Shown: piece by piece, positions 27,422-36,599 of the stretch
Numbering within the stretch: position 1 is the first letter of the stretch
How the letters are laid out: the number at the start of each line of letters is the position of its first letter
NCBI RefSeq assembly: GCF_014699005.1
Contig: NZ_JACWZY010000016.1
Span: forward strand, 1 to 64,000
Direction of reading: 5' to 3'
From: Spirosoma profusum
Lineage (GTDB): Bacteria; Bacteroidota; Bacteroidia; Cytophagales; Spirosomataceae
DNA length: 64,000 bases
The notes under the pieces: generated by a model
Seen by the model: the letters and a program-made list of their open reading frames with translations, nothing else
Databases searched by the model: none
What the model was told of the DNA's origin: nothing
Translations under genes and position numbers: made by a program

Positions 27422-27452
27422 CAAATATAATCAAAATGTAAAACAATGCAAA
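27422..27452 (-). promoter_or_regulatory. Strong Bacteroidota-type promoter pointing into the IS3 copy
   Basis: On minus: TTTG (27452-27449), 19 bp, then TATATTTG (27429-27422). This is an exact match to TTTG-N19-TAnnTTTG. It lies outside the IS inverted repeat and points towards the interrupted remnant at 25737-25955, probably its original promoter. The rest of the 172-bp gap between the IS start codon and 27512 shows no gene. Confidence 0.7.
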
Positions 27453-27512
27453 GCAACGTACTACATTTAGTTTATAAACTACCTCTCCGATGAATTGTCA
27501 AAACAAAAAAAC

Positions 27513-27710
27513 CTAATTTACCTTGTTGCGTTTTGTGTTCGCTAGCCTTTGCTCCATATCGGCTTTTGCTATACGCTCTCGGTCTTCGTAAAGTAGCTTC
27601 ACAGCCCTTTCTATTATTTCGGTCTGACTCTCTTTAAATAAATCAGCAAGAGCATCTAAAAGCTCTTTTGTTGTATCCGACAGGCGAAACGAGGTAGTTG
27701 CCTTTGCCAT
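27513..27710 (-). CDS. Ribbon-helix-helix (CopG/Arc-type) DNA-binding protein
   Basis: A 65-residue protein: a short N-terminal strand ATTSFRLSDTTKELLDALAD followed by two helices (KESQTEIIERAVKLLYEDRE) fits the ribbon-helix-helix fold used by Arc, CopG, ParG-type and antitoxin proteins. RHH dimers bind short direct or inverted repeats, often with about 10-11 bp spacing. No toxin gene is adjacent. It has its own promoter. A regulator or partition role is possible. Confidence 0.7.
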   Translation of the reverse strand: MAKATTSFRLSDTTKELLDALADLFKESQTEIIERAVKLLYEDRERIAKADMEQRLANTKRNKVN

Positions 27711-27732
27711 TGCAATGTATTGTTGTGTACTA

Positions 27733-27759
27733 CAAATATAATACTTTGTCTTACATTAC
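27733..27759 (-). promoter_or_regulatory. Promoter of the ribbon-helix-helix gene
   Basis: On minus, TATATTTG (27740-27733) preceded by TTG 18 bp upstream, about 23 bp before the ATG at 27710. Confidence 0.55.
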
Positions 27760-27782
27760 AATCCCCTTTCCCTTCGGCATAG

Positions 27783-27813
27783 AAAAAGCCACACCTAGCG
27801 AGGTATGGCTTTT
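27783..27813 (-). terminator. Terminator after the DUF4142 gene
   Basis: AAAAGCCATACCT-cgct-AGGTGTGGCTTTTT on the minus strand: a 12-bp stem with one wobble pair and a T-run, 22 bp after the DUF4142 stop. Confidence 0.8.
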
Positions 27814-27834
27814 CAACAGGTACGAATAACCTCA

Positions 27835-28428
27835 TTAGGCTGCGCCACCCAACTGCTGATCCAAAATCTGTTTCGTCAGGGCAACGTGTTCCTTAAAGAC
27901 GGCCAGCGCTAAGGTCGCCAGGTGTCGCGTATGGCTTTCGGCTGGACTGGTTTTACCCACCGAGTTTTTGAGATAATTCTGAGCTAAATCCCGCAAAAAC
28001 TCGTGATTTTCGAGCTGGGCCTGGATATAGGCTTTATCAAAAGCCGCGCCCGTGGCGGTTTTAATTTTGGTTAGTGTAGCCTGGGCTTTGGCGTTCATGG
28101 CTGGTACGGGCGTGCCTAAGTCCTTGAGTACACTGGTTACTGCTTTTGCCTCTTCCAATTCAAAGCCCGCGAATTCTTTGGCATATTTATTAGTTGCCTT
28201 ACTAACGGCAATCTGGCTGGTGACCAGCGAAAGTTGTGCGGGTCCAATAACCCCCTGACGAAATTCCTTTTCCGTGGCAGCTTGTGTGGAATCGGCTAGG
28301 GGACTTGCTTCGGCGCTCAAAGCGGTTAACAGAGAAGACATTAAAGGCATGCCTACCCCCAGCGCTAATGTGCCGGATGCGGATTTTTTGAAGAAATCTC
28401 TTCGTGCTGTACTGTCAGAATTTTGCAT
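27835..28428 (-). CDS. DUF4142-family exported protein with twin-arginine-like signal
   Basis: A 197-residue protein. The N-terminus TARRDFFKKSASGTLALGVG has an RRxFF twin-arginine-type motif plus hydrophobic stretch, predicting export. Residues 50-190 are all-helical with DUF4142 features (FRQGVIGPAQLSLVTSQIAV, then ENHEFLRDLAQNYLKNS), a ferritin-like four-helix domain of unknown function, often metal- or stress-associated in Bacteroidota. It is likely cargo of the element. Confidence 0.8.
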   Translation of the reverse strand: MQNSDSTARRDFFKKSASGTLALGVGMPLMSSLLTALSAEASPLADSTQAATEKEFRQGVIGPAQLSLVTSQIAVSKATNKYAKEFAGFELEEAKAVTSVLKDLGTPVPAMNAKAQATLTKIKTATGAAFDKAYIQAQLENHEFLRDLAQNYLKNSVGKTSPAESHTRHLATLALAVFKEHVALTKQILDQQLGGAA

Positions 28429-28634
28429 AACATTGATTTAGATGAGTATATGGCTTTTAACTGCCAAGCACTCATTAACTGTTTCCAGTTGATTGTGTTC
28501 CTATTCCATTTCTTTTGTTAGCCTAGAAACCTTCACCTACCGGCGAACTGCAACAGCAAAGTGGGTGAGAAGCCCCCTGATTTATGCACTTGCCTTCAAT
28601 AGTCTATCCGGCAATTAAAGGGTACCTTTGGCTA

Positions 28635-28820
28635 ATGAACGAACCAACTTATACGGCCATTCCCGACACATCTGACAGTAACTACTGGGAATTCTGTTCC
28701 AGTGATCGCAGCACGACCTTTGTTCCCAAAGACAAAGAACTGCACCAGGAGCTAAAGCGTAAAGCCTGGGCACTTATTCAGGCATCACAGAACAAGAAGA
28801 ATAGGAAAGGCCACTACTAG
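28635..28820 (+). CDS. Small hypothetical protein
   Basis: A 61-residue frame beginning MNEPTYTAIPDTSDSNYWEF and ending in a lysine-rich helix. A longer in-frame start at 28584 exists, but the upstream part is not convincing. TACCTTTG (TAnnTTTG) lies 5 bp before the chosen ATG. No family was recognised, so coding status is uncertain. Confidence 0.35.
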   Translation: MNEPTYTAIPDTSDSNYWEFCSSDRSTTFVPKDKELHQELKRKAWALIQASQNKKNRKGHY

Positions 28821-29027
28821 CAGATGGTTATACATGCATGAGTCTTTACGGTGTATCTTACAACATACCACATTGGCATATTACAGATCCATAGTGCTAC
28901 GATCTGCTAAAATCAATAGTTGATAGATCACGGCAGACCATGCCTTAAATCGCGTTTACAAAGCCTATTTGAGCTAATCAAGTGTATCCTTTATACATGG
29001 TAGTAGTAAGGCAAAAGCGTTGTGACA

Positions 29028-29378
29028 TCAGACCTGAAGCTGGCGTAAGAGCTGCCGCACCTCCCTGATGCGCCGACGAGGGACCGCCACCCGCTCTGGA
29101 CTACCACAGCCACCTAACTCCACCACCAGCTGTTTAACCCCAGGCCGGTGCCAGCCCACAATCAGACCAGGATCAACCGCCACCTGCTGGCTCAGCCGCA
29201 CCAGGTAGGGATAGCGTTGGCAGACTTTACATAGTGTGATGGCCGACAGAGACCGACTGCCATTGTGAAAATACACATGGGTATAGTTGCCTTCGGCCTT
29301 CAGCCAGCTTACCTGGGGTACACTATCGGGGAGCTGGGACTTTAAATGGGGTGTTGATTTCATAACAAAAGCAGGCAC
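29028..29378 (-). CDS. Stand-alone LytTR DNA-binding domain regulator
   Basis: A 116-residue protein whose bulk matches a LytTR domain: VSWLKAEGNYTHVYFHNGSR, then VRLSQQVAVDPGLIVGW, and a C-terminal RRIREVRQLL helix. There is no receiver domain. LytTR domains bind direct repeats of about 9 bp. It lies 111 bp upstream of the large secreted-protein gene's 3' end on the same strand. It may regulate cargo genes (inference). Confidence 0.8.
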   Translation of the reverse strand: MPAFVMKSTPHLKSQLPDSVPQVSWLKAEGNYTHVYFHNGSRSLSAITLCKVCQRYPYLVRLSQQVAVDPGLIVGWHRPGVKQLVVELGGCGSPERVAVPRRRIREVRQLLRQLQV

Positions 29379-29489
29379 TGGTATCGGTATTTAACTAAGG
29401 TTTCATGAGCCAGTATAGGCTGGTAATGGAGGGTAGTCTTGAAAAGACGATGGTTCACTTTGCGAGACTACCCATACTTCGTTCAGCAG

Positions 29490-32400
29490 TTAATTCCCGA
29501 CCAGCCTTAACCGACTAGTCGAGCCAAAGATTAACCGTCCTGTTGGCGAATAGATCACTCGCAACGCCTGTGCCTGATAAGTAGGGGGTAAACTCACTAC
29601 ATGGTTAAGCGTTACGGCGTCAGTTAGCACCGGAATACGCCCACAGGACCAAACCGCAGGGTCATTCCAGTCGCCCGCTTTCAGGGTGAACATACTCCCA
29701 CAGCCGCCAGGATTCACTACACTAAAGGGAAGAATCGTCGAGACAGACCCACCCGCCGGATCAGTGGCCGTCACCGTCACACTGTAGAACGCACTGGCTG
29801 AAGCCGAAGCGGTGCCTGTGATTCGGTTCGGAACTACAAAACTTAAGCCCGCTGGTAGACCCACCACCGAGAGGGTAAGACTGTTTGGTGTTTCCGCATC
29901 GGTGAAGGTGTTGGCTGGGATGGTATAACTAAACGGCTGGCCCACCGTCGCTGACTGAGCAGGGATCGAATTCTCCACTCTGGGGTTGCCGTTGGCACAG
30001 AATGCCAGCCAGTTGTAGGCAAAGCTAGCCTCACTCGATGTACCCTGCTGACGGGCTTTAAAGACGATCACCGGATTATCGGTAAACAGATTCAGCTGAT
30101 AGGGCTCATTGATAGTAATCGTCTTAGTCTCATTGACCACTGAGAGGCTGATGGGCTGTCCATTGATCCCTTCAAAACTAACCGTGAAGTTGATGCGCCG
30201 TTCGAAGTAGCTGATGTGATTGCAGTCCAGCATGGTTACACCCGTGATGGCGAAACCGCGCGATTGCACATTCAATAAGAAGCTGGTGCTGGCGGTAAGT
30301 CCACCCGGATCGGTAGCCGTCACCGTCACGCTGAAAGGGGTGCCAATCGTCGTGGAGGGTACACCGGTAATGGTGTTGGGAGCCACAAAACTCAGTCCGG
30401 CGGGCAAGCCACTCATCGACAGGGTTAGCGCATTGGGCGTTTCGGGATCCGTGAAGGTACTAGCCGGAATGGTATAGCTGAAGGCGTCGCCAATCGTGGC
30501 CGATTTCGGCGGGATGAGGTTGGCTACTGTCGGTGCACAGTTCTGGTAGATTACGCTGGCACTCGCTGTACTGGAACAGCCATTGGCCCCCGTCAATGTA
30601 ACGGAATACGTATTCGCCACACTCACCGATATGCTAGGCGTTATTTCTCCCGTGCTCCAGCGATAGGTGCCAACTCCTACTGCCGACAGACTTACCACTG
30701 GATTGCTACAGGTGATGGTAGCCGAAGCGGGGCTGATGCTCACCGAGGCAGGCGTGGTATTCTGCTCCACCGTCAGGCTGGTGGTGCTGGAGCAGCCACT
30801 AGATGTAGTGACACTGACCGAGTAGGGGCCTGGTGCATTGACCATCGCCGTACCCGACGTAGCATTCTGGCTCACAATGCCCGAGCCAGCAAAAGTGTAA
30901 CTACTCCCTCCAGTCGCCGTCAACGTAACGCTGGTCTGGGCGCAGGTAATGGTGCCACTACTCACCAGAGTGGGGGTAGGCAGCGCATTAACGGTTAAGC
31001 TGAATGCGGTAGCGGTGACACTGTTGCAGGCATTGGTGATTACTACCGAGTAGCTTCCTGTCTGAGCGGTTGTTACGTTGGGCAACGTTAAGGTGGCACT
31101 CTGCTGAGCGCTCAGAGAGACTCCATCCTTGTACCACTGGTAGGTGGGGTTACTGCCTGTAACGGAAACAGTGGCAGTGAGGGTAGCTCCTGCACAGACG
31201 GCAGTACCGCTAGGTGGCTGTTGGGTGATACCTAGGGGCTGGCTTGGGGTTCCCTGAAATTCATAGGCACCCATATCGATGGGTCCATTCTGATAAAAGC
31301 GAGCATTCCCAGCCAGATCAATGGGTGGCCCACTAAAGGTGGTGTAAGCACTGTTGCTACCCGTATTAATGGCCGGTGAGCAGGCGTTGAGTTGCAGTTT
31401 CGTCTCGCTGGCAAAAGGCGACGTGGTAGTCGTCAGATTTGAGGGATCACTTGCATAGCTAGTCACGCTAGGTTCCAATAGTGATGAGGTAATGGTTAGG
31501 CTTGATACTATGTTATTAAAAGTATTGGCTCCACCATTACCAAAGAAAATCCCATTAGCTACCCTGACATCGGCGTTGTTATTAAACATTGCGCCACCAA
31601 GTATGGTAGCTGAGTTGTTCCTAAAACTTACATTGACCAATACGGGTTTATTAACCCCTAGACCACTGAAATTAAATATAGCGCCACCCCTTGTAGCCGA
31701 GTTATTCTCAAAACCCACATTGATCAACTTTGGACTTGTGGTACCAGTGGATGCCCAATTGTATAGCCCGCCACCATTAGTAGCTGTATTGTTTATCAGC
31801 CATAAATTGACTAGGGTGGGGCTACTCCGATTACCTTCTCCACTGCCATCATTAAAGATGCCCCCCCCTCTAGCTACGTATAAAACACTGTCAAATCGTA
31901 GGGTGGCATTTCCGCCAGTAAGCACAACACCATCCAGGCGGGTGGTTTCGCTAGCATTCCGAAATCTCACTACATTAAAGGAGTTATCGGAGTTATCATT
32001 CAGCGTGCCAATATCAGCCGACAGGGTGGTGCTAATGGGGAACGTAGTGCGGGTATCCGGCGAAGGTCCATTACCCACATAACCGCCATACACCTGTACC
32101 CCTGATGGTATTGAAAAGCAAACGGATCGGTCAGTGCCAGTAGTAGGTTTATAGAGTCCTGCTCCCACCAGAAAGGTAGAGGATGTGGCATTGGCCAGCA
32201 CCGGTTGAAATGCCTGACCCTGTAAGGCATTGACCCAACTGCTGCCATCGAGTTGACCCGCTCCACTGGGAGTGACATACACCACCGAGTTAGCCGGAAA
32301 AGCCAGGTATTCATAAGCCCCCATATCGATAGTTCCTAACCGGCGCGGGTTACCACCCAGGTCAGTTAGTGGGCCTCCAGCGGTCGTGTAAGCCGTGTTA

Positions 32401-33476
32401 TCGCCGGTGTTGATGGCTTCGGCACCGGGCCGGAGTCGTAGATCGGTGGTGGAGACAAAGGGGAACGTAGTGGTGGTCAGGTTGGATGGATCAGTCGTAT
32501 AATTCGTCACGGTGGGCTCCAGTAGGGAGGAGTGAAGAGTAACACTGCCATTCAAACCCGCAAACGTATTGGCGCCACCACTATTAAAGAAAACCCCATT
32601 ATTCACGCTAACACTAGCATTATAGCTAAACAAAGCCCCACCAGAACTAATAGCTGAATTGCTACTAAAACTGACATTGGTTAACTGGGGATGACTATTC
32701 CCTGAAAGCCCTTCGCTATATATCGCTCCGCCAAGGCCCGCTACGTTATTATTAAAACTGACATTAATTAGCACAGGACTGGCGTTACCGTTGCCCCCAT
32801 TGTTCATGATAGCTCCCCCACGCTGGGATGCCGAGTTTGTGTTAAACTCAACATTAATAAGTCGGGGACTGGCTTCACCAATAACCCCAGTATTATAGAG
32901 CGCACCACCAGCAAAACTGGACGAATTACTTATCAGCGACAGATTGACTAAAGTAGGCTTGCTGCTATTACCACTGCCATCTCCATCATTATAGATCCCA
33001 CCTCCAAAAAGTCGGGAACCTTCATTCGCATTGCCACCTGTAATCACCAGTCCATCCAGGCGGGTATCAGCGGTGGCATTTCGGAAACGTACCACATTGT
33101 AGGTGTTATCTGAGCTATTTCCCATGGTGCCAATATCGCCTGAGAAGGTAGTGCTGGACGGAAAAGCGGTACGTGTATTCGACTCAGAGCCACTCCCTGC
33201 ATAACCCCCATAGACGTGCACCCCTGATGGAATTGAAAAACTAACGCTTCGATCAGTGCCTGTAGTAGGCTTATACATACCCGTTCCGATCAGGAACGTA
33301 GTGCCACTAGGAGCCGAAGCCAGCGCTCCCTGTAGAGCGGTGCCGGAGAGGGCGTTGCTCCAGGAAGTGCCACTCTGGTTACCCGCTCCCGTGGGGGTAA
33401 CATAAACAGTTTGAGCTAAAACACTTCGGCTCATCAAGAGTAGACAAATTGTCAGAAAACGTAAAGTCAATTGCAT
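29490..33476 (-). CDS. Large secreted beta-helix / Ig-like repeat protein
   Basis: A 1328-residue exported protein with signal peptide (residues 1-21, ends SVLA). Two near-duplicate right-handed beta-helix blocks follow (about 23-390 and 398-750), each starting VYVTP-GAG and containing GLYKPTTGTDRSV-type and polymorphic-membrane-protein-like GGAIxNN rungs. Then come Ig-like domains (SNPTYQWYKDGVSLS), two He_PIG-type domains (FSYTIPA-TFTD-ETPN), and a C-terminal domain GDWNDPAVWSCGRIP. The same C-terminal domain ends the protein at 61289. It is probably a surface adhesin or matrix protein. Confidence 0.88.
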   Translation of the reverse strand: MQLTLRFLTICLLLMSRSVLAQTVYVTPTGAGNQSGTSWSNALSGTALQGALASAPSGTTFLIGTGMYKPTTGTDRSVSFSIPSGVHVYGGYAGSGSESNTRTAFPSSTTFSGDIGTMGNSSDNTYNVVRFRNATADTRLDGLVITGGNANEGSRLFGGGIYNDGDGSGNSSKPTLVNLSLISNSSSFAGGALYNTGVIGEASPRLINVEFNTNSASQRGGAIMNNGGNGNASPVLINVSFNNNVAGLGGAIYSEGLSGNSHPQLTNVSFSSNSAISSGGALFSYNASVSVNNGVFFNSGGANTFAGLNGSVTLHSSLLEPTVTNYTTDPSNLTTTTFPFVSTTDLRLRPGAEAINTGDNTAYTTAGGPLTDLGGNPRRLGTIDMGAYEYLAFPANSVVYVTPSGAGQLDGSSWVNALQGQAFQPVLANATSSTFLVGAGLYKPTTGTDRSVCFSIPSGVQVYGGYVGNGPSPDTRTTFPISTTLSADIGTLNDNSDNSFNVVRFRNASETTRLDGVVLTGGNATLRFDSVLYVARGGGIFNDGSGEGNRSSPTLVNLWLINNTATNGGGLYNWASTGTTSPKLINVGFENNSATRGGAIFNFSGLGVNKPVLVNVSFRNNSATILGGAMFNNNADVRVANGIFFGNGGANTFNNIVSSLTITSSLLEPSVTSYASDPSNLTTTTSPFASETKLQLNACSPAINTGSNSAYTTFSGPPIDLAGNARFYQNGPIDMGAYEFQGTPSQPLGITQQPPSGTAVCAGATLTATVSVTGSNPTYQWYKDGVSLSAQQSATLTLPNVTTAQTGSYSVVITNACNSVTATAFSLTVNALPTPTLVSSGTITCAQTSVTLTATGGSSYTFAGSGIVSQNATSGTAMVNAPGPYSVSVTTSSGCSSTTSLTVEQNTTPASVSISPASATITCSNPVVSLSAVGVGTYRWSTGEITPSISVSVANTYSVTLTGANGCSSTASASVIYQNCAPTVANLIPPKSATIGDAFSYTIPASTFTDPETPNALTLSMSGLPAGLSFVAPNTITGVPSTTIGTPFSVTVTATDPGGLTASTSFLLNVQSRGFAITGVTMLDCNHISYFERRINFTVSFEGINGQPISLSVVNETKTITINEPYQLNLFTDNPVIVFKARQQGTSSEASFAYNWLAFCANGNPRVENSIPAQSATVGQPFSYTIPANTFTDAETPNSLTLSVVGLPAGLSFVVPNRITGTASASASAFYSVTVTATDPAGGSVSTILPFSVVNPGGCGSMFTLKAGDWNDPAVWSCGRIPVLTDAVTLNHVVSLPPTYQAQALRVIYSPTGRLIFGSTSRLRLVGN

Positions 33477-33488
33477 GGGTTTGTTGGT

Positions 33489-33794
33489 TTAACGGAGCGA
33501 ATTGATTTGAACATGAATTTCATAGTGCTGGTAGCGTGGTGGGGCTGCGTAGTACTGAGCCAAATGAGCCAGCAGGGTTCGGAGAAAACCATCCGCTTCG
33601 GCCCGCTGTCGGTCAGCCTCCGAGTCCCAGATTAGCACCAGCTGGCTCTGTCCGCTGGCAGGGTTATGCCAGAAGCAGGCAGACACAAAGCCTGCCTGCC
33701 TTCGCAGGGCGGGGCCGATGGATTGGCGGATGTAGTCGATGGCCAGTTGCTGTTCAGAGTCAGCCAGTAGTCCATCCAGGGTACGCACATACAT
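33489..33794 (-). CDS. Dimeric alpha-beta barrel (antibiotic biosynthesis monooxygenase-like) protein
   Basis: About 101 residues from ATG at 33794 (an in-frame ATG at 33869 would add 25 residues of low plausibility). Segments GFVSACFWHNPASGQSQLVL and IWDSEADRQRAEADGF fit the ABM fold. It lies 12 bp upstream of the start of the large secreted protein on the same strand, so the two may be cotranscribed. Function not assignable. Confidence 0.55.
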   Translation of the reverse strand: MYVRTLDGLLADSEQQLAIDYIRQSIGPALRRQAGFVSACFWHNPASGQSQLVLIWDSEADRQRAEADGFLRTLLAHLAQYYAAPPRYQHYEIHVQINSLR

Positions 33795-33964
33795 AGGGTA
33801 GAAGAAGCGAAAAGTCCTGCGCAAAGGTGGAGAGGAGGGACAGTATGAAGTGAGCTCAAATGTCTCCAATGTGGTAACTCATGTCGCATTTTGAAGAATT
33901 GAGCCGCAAAAACGCAGTTTTTTTAGATGCCTTTCGCTTTGACAGTGGGTTGCTAGACAAAACA

Positions 33965-33993
33965 AAAAGCCCACTCGGTACGAGCAGGCTTTC
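33965..33993 (-). terminator. Terminator after the 48-bp-repeat secreted protein gene
   Basis: On minus: AAAGCC-tg-CTCG-tac-CGAG-tg-GGCTTTTTG, an interrupted 10-bp stem with T-run, 22 bp after the stop at 34015. Confidence 0.7.
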
Positions 33994-34014
33994 ATGTCAT
34001 GAAGACCGGGTTTC

Positions 34015-35748
34015 TTACTTCTTCTCCATAAACCGTTTTAACATTTCTTCCAGTTGGGTGACTTTGGCCTGCTGTTTCTCTAGTTCCGTCACTCGCTCTT
34101 TCAAGGCCTGATTCTCTTTCTGCTGTTGAATGCTATACAGCGTCAGTTCCTCAATCTTTTCCAGCAGCTTGGCATCCATCCTAGCTACGTCAACTCCCTT
34201 CTCAACTACCTCCTTTGCCGAGGGTATACCTGGCAAGTGTTTGTTAGTTTTGATGTAACGCTCTACCTCCGCCAGCCCTTTCAGTGTATACCCTTCATCA
34301 AATACCTTATCACTCCAATCGCTGGTGTTCTTTACCGCTACTTTAACTTTCTCGGTTAGAATCCCCTTACTTACAAACAGGTTGTAGTCTGACGGCGTTT
34401 TGCTCACCCCCTCCCCGATAATGACCGCATCATTCTGTGTACTTTGCAAAAACGAACCTTTTCGCTGCCAGAATGACTCTGCTACCCCTTCCCGAGTCGA
34501 CCCGTTATTACTGGCTAATATCACATCACCATTACTATTGACGGTGAGAAACTTGTACTGATTGGTTATTGAGGCAGGGGAGTTACTGGTTAGGTTGGTA
34601 AACCGCAGTCCCGACTGGCCAGAAGTCCCATGGGTAATCTCCAATTTGTTGTTGGGCGCCGTGTTACCAATGCCTACTTTCCAGAGCGGATTGGGAGCCC
34701 CTAACACAATCGAATTGTCGGCCGACACCTGAGCCGCCACCCCAATAGCCGTTGAGTTATTGACCACGGCACCTGGTGAGACTGCCGCATTCTGGCCAAT
34801 GAAGGTGTTGCTCTGACCCGCCCCATTGCCGGTGAAGCCAGCCCCATTGCCGATATAGGTATTATTCTGACCTGTGGTATTGCCATAGCCCGAGCCATTG
34901 CCAATGAAGGTGTTGCCTGCCCCCGAGGTCGTTTGCTGACCGGAGGAGTTGCCGATGAACAGGTTGTAGGAGCCGTTGCTGCTGGCGCCCGCGAAGGAGC
35001 CCATGAATAAATTGGCGATGCCGGTCGTGTTGCTGTAGCCCGTCTTGAAGCCGACAAACACGTTGTTGCTGGCGGTGGTGTTATTATACCCTGCCTGATA
35101 ACCCGAAAAAACGTTATTGGAGCCGGTAGTGTTGCTCAGGCCCGCATAAGTGCCCACAAAGCTGTCGTAATTGCCGGTGGTATTGCTGAAGCCCGTATCA
35201 TATCCCAAGAACACATTATCGGAGCCGGTGGTGTTGAAGAGGCCCGCAGCAGTACCCACAAAGCTGTTGTAGTTGCCGGTGGTGTTTTTGAGGCCCGCTC
35301 CAGTGCCCACAAAGCTGTTATTTCTACCCGTGGTATTGGCATCGCCCGCCTGAAGGCCCACAAAGCTGTTATTGTAGCCAGTGGTGTTGGCTCGACCCGC
35401 CATCTTCCCCACAAACACATTGCCGCCACCCGATGTATTGTTCAGGCCCGCTTCATAGCCTGCAAACACATTGCCGCTGCCACTGGTAGTCTGCTGACCA
35501 GCATCCACCCCGAAAAAACTGTTGTCATTCCCTGTGGTCAGGGCGCGGCCTGCCCCATAGCCCACTAGCGCATTGCGGATACCGGACAGACTGCCACTAC
35601 TGCCCGCCGTTGGCCCTACTATGGTATTAAAGCTACCATAGACTGGTGGGTTGTTGGTGTTGGGCGAGTTCACCACATAAGTGCTCTGGGCGAGCAGGAG
35701 ACCAGAAAGCAGCAGGAGCGGAATAAAGAGAAGTACGTGCTTAGCCAT
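34015..35748 (-). CDS. Secreted tandem-repeat protein with tail-fibre-like C-terminus
   Basis: A 577-residue protein with signal peptide (cleavage near LLLAQ). Residues about 55-320 are roughly 16 tandem copies of a 16-residue repeat (NTTGxxNSFVGxxAG), as in trimeric adhesin or fibre stalks. The second half has GNTAPNNKLEITHGTSG, then a region resembling intramolecular chaperone / tail-fibre end domains (GLAEVERYIKTNKHLPGIPS) and a C-terminal coiled coil (residues 525-577). Surface adhesin or fibre is likely. At DNA level the repeats are 48-bp units. Confidence 0.82.
   Translation of the reverse strand: MAKHVLLFIPLLLLSGLLLAQSTYVVNSPNTNNPPVYGSFNTIVGPTAGSSGSLSGIRNALVGYGAGRALTTGNDNSFFGVDAGQQTTSGSGNVFAGYEAGLNNTSGGGNVFVGKMAGRANTTGYNNSFVGLQAGDANTTGRNNSFVGTGAGLKNTTGNYNSFVGTAAGLFNTTGSDNVFLGYDTGFSNTTGNYDSFVGTYAGLSNTTGSNNVFSGYQAGYNNTTASNNVFVGFKTGYSNTTGIANLFMGSFAGASSNGSYNLFIGNSSGQQTTSGAGNTFIGNGSGYGNTTGQNNTYIGNGAGFTGNGAGQSNTFIGQNAAVSPGAVVNNSTAIGVAAQVSADNSIVLGAPNPLWKVGIGNTAPNNKLEITHGTSGQSGLRFTNLTSNSPASITNQYKFLTVNSNGDVILASNNGSTREGVAESFWQRKGSFLQSTQNDAVIIGEGVSKTPSDYNLFVSKGILTEKVKVAVKNTSDWSDKVFDEGYTLKGLAEVERYIKTNKHLPGIPSAKEVVEKGVDVARMDAKLLEKIEELTLYSIQQQKENQALKERVTELEKQQAKVTQLEEMLKRFMEKK
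34818..35540 (-). repeat. 48-bp tandem repeats inside the secreted repeat protein gene
   Basis: About 15 imperfect 48-bp units sharing AACAACAGCTTTGTGGG-like segments (on minus). Such arrays can expand and contract by recombination and so change protein length. Confidence 0.75.
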
Positions 35749-36088
35749 AAACGGTTTGCTTAAGGGGAGAAGGATTCATTTGACCAATTGACTCAATACC
35801 AGGTAGTCAAGTTAATAAATGGGCTAGATTAACATGAATCTTTTGATCAACCGGTCAGCCAAATTTAAAATTCGTCCTCTTTACTTAAGGGGTTGCCTGT
35901 TTATATTTTACAGTTGCTAACAAGAAAGGGCCATGTTTCAAACGCGACACTTTGCCCTCATGAACCCGTTACTTGTAGGTACGATGTACGTACAACGCCC
36001 GGACTTCACACTGTTTTATCACTGTTACCGGGCTATTCCTACCGACTCTATTACTGCTTTTGGCTTCCCGGCGCTTCGTTTCAATGGG
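35749..36088. other. 340-bp gap without a convincing gene
   Basis: Between the repeat-protein start and the NinB-like gene end. It should contain the promoter of the repeat-protein gene. A 71-codon frame on + (35933-36148) overlaps the 3' end of the opposite gene by 60 bp and has no family signal. No terminator hairpin is obvious. Confidence 0.4.
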
Positions 36089-36460
36089 TCAGGCTCGGCT
36101 AACTTTATCCCGTATTCTAGCTGCACCCAGGCCCGCACTTTCTCGTAAAAGTTCGAATCCATCGAGCGAGGCCGTAGAACCAACTACAGCCAGTGGCTTG
36201 CCGGCCACCTCCACGTAACTACTCAGGAACAGACTGCATAGCACCTTGTCTGCTTTCTCCCGATCAACACCGAGTAGCCTTGCAACCTCTACCAGCAAAT
36301 AACCCCAATAGTACCCGCGCTGGAGCGTTGAGGTAGTGGCTCGCTTGCGGCTTATTTCGACTGACCACAGGCCAGCAGGCAGGGCGCGAATGGCTTTATA
36401 TAACCGCCTGCGCGTTTTTAGCTGCGAGGTGTCCAGTAATATCCCTTTGTCCGTTGCCAT
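36089..36460 (-). CDS. NinB-like phage recombination-associated protein
   Basis: A 123-residue protein with the pattern RKRATTSTLQRGYYWGYLLV then EKADKVLCSLFLSSYVEVAG, resembling the lambda NinB/Orf-like family, in which a (S/T)xxQxxxYW motif precedes a helical nucleic-acid-binding core. These proteins assist recombination mediators in phages. The match is motif-level only. Confidence 0.5.
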   Translation of the reverse strand: MATDKGILLDTSQLKTRRRLYKAIRALPAGLWSVEISRKRATTSTLQRGYYWGYLLVEVARLLGVDREKADKVLCSLFLSSYVEVAGKPLAVVGSTASLDGFELLRESAGLGAARIRDKVSRA

Positions 36461-36599
36461 TAATATAAGTAATGAACTATATAATTATATAAATATAACC
36501 GTTTATCCTCCTTTTGCAAAATCCCTGCGTAGTGTTTTGAGTATACTTGCCATTTAAGCCACTTTTTAAGTCCGTAGACGAACGATCTATACAAACCTT

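Noticed and set aside
27208-27456. 82-codon frame overlapping the IS3 left part
   Set aside because: It is an out-of-frame shadow of the OrfA HTH segment and of the IS end.
27513-27710. Type II toxin-antitoxin pair
   Set aside because: The ribbon-helix-helix protein could be an antitoxin, but no toxin-like ORF is adjacent on either side.
28500-28583. Riboswitch-like G/C-rich leader before the small ORF at 28635
   Set aside because: I could not fold it into any known riboswitch consensus by eye.
35933-36148. 71-codon frame on +
   Set aside because: Overlaps the 3' end of the opposite NinB-like gene by 60 bp and has no recognisable features.
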